Source: Pseudomonadota bacterium (GTDB taxonomy: Bacteria; Pseudomonadota; Alphaproteobacteria; Sphingomonadales; Sphingomonadaceae). Taken from it: a stretch of DNA of 11,902 nucleotides. The translations under genes and the position numbers were made by a program. The stretch spans positions 1-11,902 of the forward strand of contig JAEZFL010000050.1 in assembly GCA_023417515.1 (NCBI GenBank), read 5' to 3'. Each line of letters starts with the position of its first letter. Positions within the stretch are counted from its first letter, which is position 1. Under the pieces are notes generated by a model. It was not told the origin of the DNA and made no database searches. It saw only the letters and a program-made list of their open reading frames with translations. Shown one piece after another: positions 7,652 through 11,902 of the stretch.

Positions 7652-7794
7652 CTCGCGCGAAGCCGCGAAGACGCGAAGCCGCAGGCGCGAGGACGGGCTC
7701 CGTGCGTAGCGCGCATCGCCCGCTCATCCCGACGATCGGCACCCGGGCTGTCACAAACGCCAGGCCCCTTTGTGCCTTCGCGCCTTCGCGTGAG
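7652..7794. repeat. 143-bp MITE-like element with imperfect terminal inverted repeats
   Basis: The left end (7652-7678) reads CTCGCGCGAAGCCGCGAAG plus eight more bases. The reverse complement of the right end (7768-7794) reads CTCACGCGAAGGCGCGAAG plus eight more bases. By eye the two 27-base ends agree at 22 positions. Each end is itself built from short GCGAAG steps. The interior (about 89 bases) has no convincing ORF. The element fills almost the whole 182-base gap between terS and terL and abuts the terS stop codon at 7796-7798. It is best read as a non-autonomous repeat of the REP/MITE kind; no transposase is nearby. Confidence 0.6.
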
Positions 7795-7795
7795 A

Positions 7796-8341
7796 TCACC
7801 CTTTCCTCGGGGCGGGGAGGGCTCGGCTGCCATCCTCCCCCGGCGACACCCCGAGCCCCTTGAGCTTGCGGATCAGCTTCTCGCCCACCGCCTCGATGCT
7901 GACCTTGTGCGGCGGCGCCCCGGCCTTGCGCCCGCCGCCCAGCGCCTGGGCATGCTCGCGCAGAAGCCCGATCAGCTTGAACAGGTCGGCGATCTGGCGG
8001 GCGTCGGGCGGCCCGTCCATGTCCGGGTGGAGCGATCCTCCGCCCTCCCCCGCGTCCGCCTGGGCGGCCTCCGCCCGCTCGACCTCGCACTGGATTCGCA
8101 GCGCCACCAGCTTGGCCGCGCCCTGCTCCAGCGCCTGCCACCACAGGTCGCGGAACTCCGGATCGATCCGGCGGTGCCGATACACGGCGCTGACGCTCAC
8201 CCCGACCGCCTCGGCCGCCGCGGTGACGTTGCAGCTGCACGCCAGCGCATCGAGGAAATCCTCCTTCATCCGCGCCCCGAACAGCTGCCGATTGGCCCGC
8301 CGCCGCCTCTGCATCCGCCGATTGTTCCCCGGCACGATCAT
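7796..8341 (-). CDS. terS: Probable terminase small subunit (GTA gp1-like HTH protein)
   Basis: Small terminases bind the DNA to be packaged and hand it to the large subunit. The 181-residue protein has a basic N-terminus (NRRMQRRRRANRQ), then a helix-turn-helix at about residues 34-60 (CSCNVTAAAEAVGVSVSAVYRHRRIDPEF), a helix with RDLWWQALEQGAAKLVALRIQCEVERAE at 64-91 of the sort seen after the HTH in this family, and further helices at about 113-134 and 145-163. ATG at 8341 is preceded by GGAGGAGG, a strong ribosome-binding site. The frame stays open to 8590, but that extension translates REP sequence and is not credible. It lies directly upstream of terL on the same strand, the arrangement of genes 1 and 2 in Rhodobacter-type GTAs. 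Identification rests on HTH layout plus context; a plain HTH regulator is the alternative. Confidence 0.72.
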   Translation of the reverse strand: MIVPGNNRRMQRRRRANRQLFGARMKEDFLDALACSCNVTAAAEAVGVSVSAVYRHRRIDPEFRDLWWQALEQGAAKLVALRIQCEVERAEAAQADAGEGGGSLHPDMDGPPDARQIADLFKLIGLLREHAQALGGGRKAGAPPHKVSIEAVGEKLIRKLKGLGVSPGEDGSRALPAPRKG

Positions 8342-8358
8342 GTCCTCCTCCGTCCGCA

Positions 8359-8397
8359 CTGAGCGTGTCGGAGGGTCGTCCTGAGCCTGTCGAAGAG
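8359..8397. repeat. Tandem pair of CTGAGC-TGTCG REP half-units
   Basis: CTGAGCGTGTCGGAGGG (8359-8375) and CTGAGCCTGTCGAAGAG (8381-8397) agree at 14 of 17 positions and lie 5 bases apart. The second has the look of the widespread proteobacterial repeat CCTGAGCTTGTCGAAGG. The pair ends about 18 bases from the terS start codon. Confidence 0.6.
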
Positions 8398-8583
8398 CCC
8401 GCTCGCCAAAAGCGGCGCCGCCCGTGTCGGTCATTGGTCCCACCCTGCTTCTCAATGAATAGAGCCGCCGGCCCACGACCGACGGCTCGCTCCTCCCCAC
8501 CCGGGAGTCCTCAGGCGCGTGCGTGCTGCGCCATGCCGTGATCGGCGGCCCCGGCGTCGCCAGCCGTCGCCTCGAGTGCCAGG

Positions 8584-8735
8584 CCGTCACCCGCGATTGA
8601 CCCGGGGAGAGCCGTCACCCCGGGGCTTGACCCCCGGGGGAGACCCAAGCCCGTCACCCCAGACTCGATCCCGGGGGAGAGCCAACTTGATCCGGGGCAA
8701 GAGCCAGGCCGTCACCCCGGACTTGATCCGGGGTC
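8584..8735. repeat. Array of about five degenerate palindromic REP units
   Basis: Copies lie at 8584-8609, 8612-8642, 8651-8680, 8684-8699 (partial) and 8709-8735. The last and cleanest has the core CCCCGGACTTGATCCGGGG (7-bp perfect stem around CTTGA), preceded by CCGTCA. The other units show changes in the stem or arm length. Spacers are only 2 to 9 bases with scraps such as GAGCC and GCCAGG. This is a BIME-like cluster, not a CRISPR. Confidence 0.8.
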
Positions 8736-8801
8736 CACCTTCTTCCGCTCGGCCGACGGGATAAAGGCAGAGGAACCCGCGCACTTCCCCACGCTGGAAA
8801 G

Positions 8802-8830
8802 AAAGTACCATTTCAGCGTCACGATGTCAA
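8802..8830 (-). promoter_or_regulatory. Sigma-70 type promoter firing toward terS
   Basis: On the - strand, a perfect -35 box TTGACA (8830-8825) is followed after exactly 17 bases by TACTTT (8807-8802), with TG one base before it as in extended -10 promoters. Transcription would start near 8795. The first gene downstream on this strand is terS at 8341, giving a leader of about 450 nt that includes the REP array. Confidence 0.5.
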
Positions 8831-8909
8831 GATGTTTTCACCGCAGCGGTTCTTTCGCCACTATGAAACCTGCCTTGCCGCCCCGCCGCCTCATGCTAAG
8901 GGGCGACTC

Positions 8910-9752
8910 ATGCACGTCACCCTCCTCACACCGGACTCGAGCTACGATCAGTTTCAGGACGTGTGGGAGGCGCGCATCGCTCTCTACGCCGATCTGGTCG
9001 CGCCGCACGGAATCACTCTCGAGCCGGTCCCGTGGACCAACGCCAGGCCGACCCGCCCGGCCTGGGCGCAGCTCGCCTGGGGCTATCATCTCCAGCCGGC
9101 GCGCTGGGAGACGCTGCTCGCCGCCTGGCCCGAGGACATGCTCCTGCTCAACCCGCCGGGCGTCCTTCGCTGGAACAGCGACAAGCGCTATCTCGACGAC
9201 CTCGAGGCGGCCGGAGTCCCGGTCGTCCCGACCCGTTTCGCCGGGATCGCCAACGAGGCCGAGATCGCCGCCGCCCGCGCCGCCTTCGGCACCGACGAGC
9301 TGGTGGTGAAGCCGCGAATCTCCGCCTCGGCGCGAAGCACGACCCGGGTCGGCCCCGGCGACCCCGCGCCCAATCTCGCCGACGCGATGATCCAGCCTTT
9401 CATGCCCGCGGTTCTGAACCAGGGCGAATTGTCGATCTTCATGTTCGGCGGCGAGCCGGGCCACGCGGTGCGCAAGGTCGCCGCCCCCGGCGATTTCCGG
9501 GTCCAGCGCGAATATGGCGGCGCCTTCACTTTGGTCGAGCCCACCGGCGAGGAGCTCGCCGTCGCCCGCGCCGCCATCGCCGCGGCTCCCCAAGCCCCCT
9601 TCTACGCCCGCGTCGACATGGTGCCCGATCCCGACGCCCGGCCCCGGCTCATGGAATTGGAGCTGATCGAGCCCGACCTCTATCTCGATCTCGCGCCCGA
9701 TCGCGGCGCCGGCTTCGCAGCCCTGCTCGCCGAGCGGCTTCGGGCGGGGTGA
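8910..9752 (+). CDS. ATP-grasp family protein, unknown substrate
   Basis: A 280-residue protein with the layout of RimK/glutathione-synthetase-like ATP-grasp ligases, which join a carboxylate to an amine or thiol through an acyl-phosphate. The N-terminal part (MHVTLLTPDSSYDQFQDVW) is a Rossmann-like preATP-grasp domain. NPPGVLRWNSDKRYLDDLEAAG at 81-102, the ATP-binding LVVKP (Lys134), the GELSIFMFGGEPGHAVRKV strand pair at 172-190, RVQREYGG at 197-204 and the metal-binding end RVDMVPD then LMELELIEPDLYL at 234-259 follow in order. Similar proteins are sometimes labelled DcsG-like (cycloserine synthetase), but no other cycloserine gene is near. The ATG at 8910 is chosen over the in-frame ATG at 8832 because AAGGGG lies 6 bases upstream and the fold starts there. 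Fold confident, reaction unknown. Confidence 0.87.
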   Translation: MHVTLLTPDSSYDQFQDVWEARIALYADLVAPHGITLEPVPWTNARPTRPAWAQLAWGYHLQPARWETLLAAWPEDMLLLNPPGVLRWNSDKRYLDDLEAAGVPVVPTRFAGIANEAEIAAARAAFGTDELVVKPRISASARSTTRVGPGDPAPNLADAMIQPFMPAVLNQGELSIFMFGGEPGHAVRKVAAPGDFRVQREYGGAFTLVEPTGEELAVARAAIAAAPQAPFYARVDMVPDPDARPRLMELELIEPDLYLDLAPDRGAGFAALLAERLRAG

Positions 9753-9823
9753 GCCGGGCGCTCGATGCTGCGGCATGTGCGAGGCGGCGGCGTCTTTCCT
9801 TCAGGACCAGGGGAGACTCGATC

Positions 9824-9901
9824 GTGGAAGGACGGCTGCTATTCGGCATGGTGGGCGTGGCGATCGCGACCCTGGCCTTGCTGATCGCCCAGGCGATCTG
9901 A
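9824..9901 (+). CDS. Possible 25-residue single-span membrane peptide
   Basis: A GTG-initiated reading frame encodes 25 residues, MEGRLLFGMVGVAIATLALLIAQAI if the GTG is read as Met, given here only as positions and composition: an acidic/basic start (EGR) followed by one hydrophobic helix of about 20 residues. AGGGGAG (9809-9815) lies 8 bases before the GTG, a good ribosome-binding site. It lies 71 bases after the ATP-grasp stop and 77 bases before the next membrane protein gene. No family is recognised, and a frame this short can occur by chance. Confidence 0.35.
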   Translation: MEGRLLFGMVGVAIATLALLIAQAI

Positions 9902-9978
9902 CGCGCCGGCGCCGCGGCAGCTTGTCTCCGATTGCGGTTCCGCTAGGCTCGCTCCGCTGATCCGGAGGTGGGGGGGGA

Positions 9979-10464
9979 ATGGCGCACGGTCATCGTCATG
10001 AATCGCAATCGGTGGGCGTCGGCTGCCTGCTGGTCCTGCCCGGTTTCTTCATCGGCCTCGATGCGCTCACCGACATGACCGCGGCGGCGCCCAACAGCCT
10101 GCGCCTGTTCGCGGAGATTCTCGGCTGGCTCGCCCTTTACGTCATCGGCGCGCGCAGCCTGGGCCTCTATCTGTTCCGCGGAGTCCGCCGCAGGCGCTAC
10201 GACATGGTCGCGATCGGCCTCGCCATCGCCGCCGCGATGACCATCCTGCCGGTGGTGATGACCTCGTCCTGGCTGGTCGCGCCGGTGCGGGAGGTGATCA
10301 GGATCCTGCTCCAGCTGTTCGGCGCGGCGGCCCTTGTCGGCCTGCTCGCGGCGCTCGTCCTCTACCTCAAGGACGCGGTCGACCCGAAGCGCGACCGCCG
10401 CAGGTTCCGGCGCCGCCTGGAGAAGCTCGGAATCGTCAAGCGCCGCTCCCACCGCCGCCACTGA
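9979..10464 (+). CDS. Four-helix integral membrane protein, unknown function
   Basis: A 161-residue protein that I do not recognise. It has a His-rich start (MAHGHRHE), hydrophobic segments at about 12-31, 43-66, 76-98 and 106-130, and a strongly basic C-terminal tail (DPKRDRRRFRRRLEKLGIVKRRSHRRH) that would sit in the cytoplasm by the positive-inside rule. A further basic loop (RGVRRRRYD) lies between helices two and three, placing that loop inside as well. The ATG at 9979 follows GGAGGTG at 9964-9970, a near-perfect ribosome-binding site at 8 bases. No catalytic motif is visible. Codon use matches the neighbours, so it is not obviously foreign. It is probably transcribed with the ATP-grasp gene or from the 77-base gap. 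Confidence 0.75.
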   Translation: MAHGHRHESQSVGVGCLLVLPGFFIGLDALTDMTAAAPNSLRLFAEILGWLALYVIGARSLGLYLFRGVRRRRYDMVAIGLAIAAAMTILPVVMTSSWLVAPVREVIRILLQLFGAAALVGLLAALVLYLKDAVDPKRDRRRFRRRLEKLGIVKRRSHRRH

Positions 10465-10497
10465 CCGATTGCCGGCCCGTCGCCCGGCCGTGGAACA

Positions 10498-10773
10498 AGT
10501 GCACTGTCACCGTAATCCGCGGCAGCTTCCGTCGTGCAGACTTGCCGACCAGGATCATAGGTCATCGTCCGAACGCGGGTCAGATTACCCGTTCCGTCGC
10601 GGCGAGTCACGGCGGTGACGTTGCTGTCGGCGTCATAGGCGAGGACGACGCGGCCTGCCTGGGGCGGAGCGCGGCGTCGCACGTGCCAATTAGTGCACTG
10701 TCACCGATTTACGAATCCACCGATTTACGTGGAGGGGAATAAGTGCGCTGTCACCGGATCCACCGATTTACGT
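10498..10773. repeat. AGTGCACTGTCACCG repeats (three copies) with TCCACCGATTTACGT sub-repeats
   Basis: AGTGCACTGTCACCG occurs at 10498-10512 and 10692-10706, and with one change (AGTGCGCTGTCACCG) at 10742-10756, all in the same orientation. The second and third copies are each followed by TCCACCGATTTACGT (10716-10730 and 10759-10773). The first two copies flank the RHS remnant. The bases ahead of the copies (AACA, AATT, AATA) are also alike. Confidence 0.75.
10527..10682 (-). pseudogene. RHS/YD-repeat protein remnant
   Basis: Read on the - strand, about 45 codons give AGRVVLAYDADSNVTAVTRR, then DGTGNLTRVRTMTYDPGRQV. The AYDADxNVTxVTRRDG and MTYDPxGRQV patterns are those of YD repeats in RHS polymorphic toxin shells, proteins normally of 1000 residues or more. 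There is no start or stop of its own, no further YD repeat on either side, and the frame runs into the flanking repeat and then antisense to the membrane protein gene. It is a fragment of a once longer gene carried in or left behind here, and should not be coding now. Confidence 0.65.
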
Positions 10774-10891
10774 TGATGAGATTGTCCGTCTGAATATCAG
10801 GCGGGTCCCGGATCTCGCCCGAGGGTCCACGCCTGCGGCTTCCGTCCGACGCGCCGCCGGCGTAAGCCGCCATTCACTTCCCCCCGCTACA

Positions 10892-10918
10892 TTGCGCCGC
10901 TCGCGCGAATGCCTATCT
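10892..10918 (+). promoter_or_regulatory. Candidate heat-shock (RpoH) promoter for ftsH
   Basis: TTG at 10892-10894, then 18 bases, then CTATCT at 10913-10918 matches the alphaproteobacterial RpoH pattern (TTG, 17-18 bases, CTATnT). The start would fall near 10925, about 22 bases before the ftsH start. As a sigma-70 promoter it is poor. ftsH is heat-shock controlled in many bacteria, which fits, but the motif is short. Confidence 0.4.
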
Positions 10919-10947
10919 TGGGCGCATACCCCCAACAGGGACAGATG

Positions 10948-11902
10948 ATGAGCGACGACAACAACAAGGATCCGCAGGGCTCCGCCAACCCGTGGATGAA
11001 GAGCCTTCTGATCTGGGCCGGAATCCTGCTCGGGCTGGTGCTGTTCGTGCAGATGATCGACGGCGGCCGAAGCGCCGCGCGCGACTCGATGACCTATTCC
11101 GAGTTCCTCAACAAGGTCGAGGACGGCTCGGTGAAGAGCGTCATCATCGGCAAGGATTCGATCCGCGGACGCCTCGGCGACGACCAGCAATTCGCGACCA
11201 ACTCGACCCTGGGCGCCGATCCCCAGCTCGTCGAGCGGCTTCGCGCCAACAACGTCACCTTCGCGATGGAGGCCGAGGCGCAGACCAGCATCTGGATGCT
11301 TCTCCTCTATCAGTCGCTGCCCTTCCTTCTGATCCTCGGAGTCGCCTTCTTCGTGATGCGGCAGATGCAGAAGAATGCCGGCTCCGGAGCGATGGGGTTC
11401 GGACGTTCCAAGGCGAAGTTGCTCTCCGAAAAACATGGCCGGGTCACGTTCGACGACGTCGCCGGGATCGACGAGGCGCGGGAGGAGCTCCAGGAGATCG
11501 TCGAGTTCCTCAAGGACCCGACCAAGTTCGCCCGCCTCGGCGGCAAGATCCCCAAGGGGGCGCTTCTGGTCGGCTCGCCCGGCACCGGCAAGACGCTTCT
11601 CGCCCGCGCCATCGCCGGCGAGGCCAACGTGCCCTTCTTCACCATCTCGGGCTCCGCCTTCGTCGAGATGTTCGTCGGCGTCGGCGCGTCGCGCGTCCGC
11701 GACCTGTTCGAACAGGGCAAGAAGAACGCCCCCTGCATCGTGTTCATAGACGAGATCGACGCGGTCGGCCGCCATCGCGGCGCGGGCCTCGGCAACGGCA
11801 ATGACGAGCGCGAGCAGACGCTGAACCAGCTCCTCGTCGAGATGGACGGCTTCGAGGCCAACGAGGGCATCATCATCCTCGCCGCCACGAACCGCCCGGA
11901 CG
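10948..11902 (+). CDS. ftsH: ATP-dependent zinc metalloprotease FtsH, 5' part
   Basis: FtsH is the membrane-anchored AAA+ protease that degrades misfolded membrane proteins and regulators such as RpoH and LpxC. The window holds the first 318 codons. A first transmembrane helix at about residues 17-36 (MKSLLIWAGILLGLVLFVQM) is followed by the periplasmic domain (SMTYSEFLNKVEDGSVKSV) and a second helix at about 114-137. The AAA+ domain begins at VTFDDVAGIDEAREEL; Walker A is GSPGTGKT at 209-216 and Walker B is IVFIDEID at 264-271, and the window ends in AATNRPD of the second region of homology. The zinc HEXXH motif lies beyond the edge. Two ATGs occur in tandem (10945 and 10948); the second has the better distance (6 bases) from AGGGA at 10937-10941. 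The family usually has P at residue 210 where this copy has S. Confidence 0.96.
   Translation, partial: MSDDNNKDPQGSANPWMKSLLIWAGILLGLVLFVQMIDGGRSAARDSMTYSEFLNKVEDGSVKSVIIGKDSIRGRLGDDQQFATNSTLGADPQLVERLRANNVTFAMEAEAQTSIWMLLLYQSLPFLLILGVAFFVMRQMQKNAGSGAMGFGRSKAKLLSEKHGRVTFDDVAGIDEAREELQEIVEFLKDPTKFARLGGKIPKGALLVGSPGTGKTLLARAIAGEANVPFFTISGSAFVEMFVGVGASRVRDLFEQGKKNAPCIVFIDEIDAVGRHRGAGLGNGNDEREQTLNQLLVEMDGFEANEGIIILAATNRPD

Larger units (their letters stand above)
8342..8909. other. 568-bp non-coding gap: divergent control region, REP array
   Basis: Between the divergent terS (-) and ATP-grasp (+) genes I see no credible gene. From left to right it holds a CTGAGC-type repeat pair next to the terS ribosome-binding site, an imperfect hairpin at 8462-8488 (10-bp stem with one mismatch, 7-base loop), an array of palindromic REP units at 8584-8735, and a strong - strand promoter at 8802-8830. 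The short - strand reading frame at 8587-8811 is translation of the REP units and is not counted as a gene. Confidence 0.7.
10465..10944. other. 480-bp non-coding stretch before ftsH
   Basis: No intact gene. It contains a decayed RHS fragment on the - strand, three copies of an AGTGCACTGTCACCG repeat, two copies of TCCACCGATTTACGT, a stretch of 100 bases with nothing I recognise (about 10774-10880), and the ftsH promoter region. Confidence 0.7.

Noticed and set aside
8342..8590. N-terminal extension of the terS frame up to 8590
   Set aside because: The extension contains RALRQAQDDPPT, the translated CTGAGC-type repeat, and a strong ribosome-binding site directly precedes the ATG at 8341.
8584..8735. 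Possible CRISPR array
   Set aside because: Repeats are palindromic and degenerate, spacers are only 2 to 9 bases, and no cas gene is present.
8587..8811. - strand 74-codon frame containing GPRIKSGVT
   Set aside because: This is the translation of the REP units themselves, a common source of false small genes.
8832..8909. Longer start for the ATP-grasp gene at ATG 8832
   Set aside because: The extra residues add nothing to the fold and no ribosome-binding site precedes 8832, whereas 8910 has AAGGGG at good distance.
10768..11775. - strand frame antisense to ftsH
   Set aside because: FtsH is unmistakable on the + strand; the antisense product has no recognisable feature.
1..11902. tRNA, rRNA or riboswitch genes
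   Set aside because: I looked in the intergenic stretches on both strands and saw no cloverleaf, rRNA segment or recognised riboswitch core; small unknown RNAs cannot be excluded by eye.

Overview
The window looks like a GC-rich alphaproteobacterial chromosome, most likely Sphingomonadales. The base composition, the strings of short REP-like palindromes (CCCCGG-ACTTGA-TCCGGGG and CTGAGC-TGTCGAAG types) and the gene neighbourhood ptsP / rodZ-like / cpoB (ybgF) / tilS / ftsH all point there. This placement is an inference from gene content and sequence style; no database was searched.

Left part (1-6240, all on the + strand) is ordinary core genome. It holds the 3' end of a nitronate monooxygenase-type flavoprotein, a translationally coupled small antibiotic-biosynthesis-monooxygenase (ABM) fold protein with a Tat-like signal, ptsP (enzyme I of the nitrogen PTS), a RodZ-like helix-turn-helix membrane protein, cpoB/ybgF (Tol-Pal associated, periplasmic) and tilS (tRNA-Ile lysidine synthetase).

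Middle part (6237-10944) is the accessory region. In many Alphaproteobacteria ftsH follows tilS closely; here about 4.7 kb separates them. On the - strand lie a large terminase subunit (terL) and, upstream of it, an HTH protein that fits a small terminase subunit (terS), both resembling the first two genes of a Rhodobacter-type gene transfer agent (GTA) cluster. No portal, protease, capsid or tail gene is present, and terL runs stop-to-stop into tilS. The pair carries several short repeats: a palindrome inserted in frame in terL, a 143-bp inverted-repeat element between the two genes, and a REP array in the roughly 450-nt leader between terS and a well-formed - strand sigma-70 promoter. After it, on the + strand, come an ATP-grasp enzyme of unknown substrate, a possible 25-residue membrane peptide and a four-helix membrane protein of unknown function. 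A 480-bp non-coding stretch follows, holding an eroded RHS (YD-repeat) gene fragment flanked by repeats of AGTGCACTGTCACCG.

Right edge (10948-11902): the 5' two-thirds or less of ftsH, the membrane AAA+ protease, preceded by a sequence that fits an alphaproteobacterial heat-shock sigma (RpoH) promoter.

The most interesting feature is the isolated GTA-like terminase pair: either a detached but still used DNA-packaging motor that would work with capsid genes elsewhere, or a relic. Both reading frames look intact.
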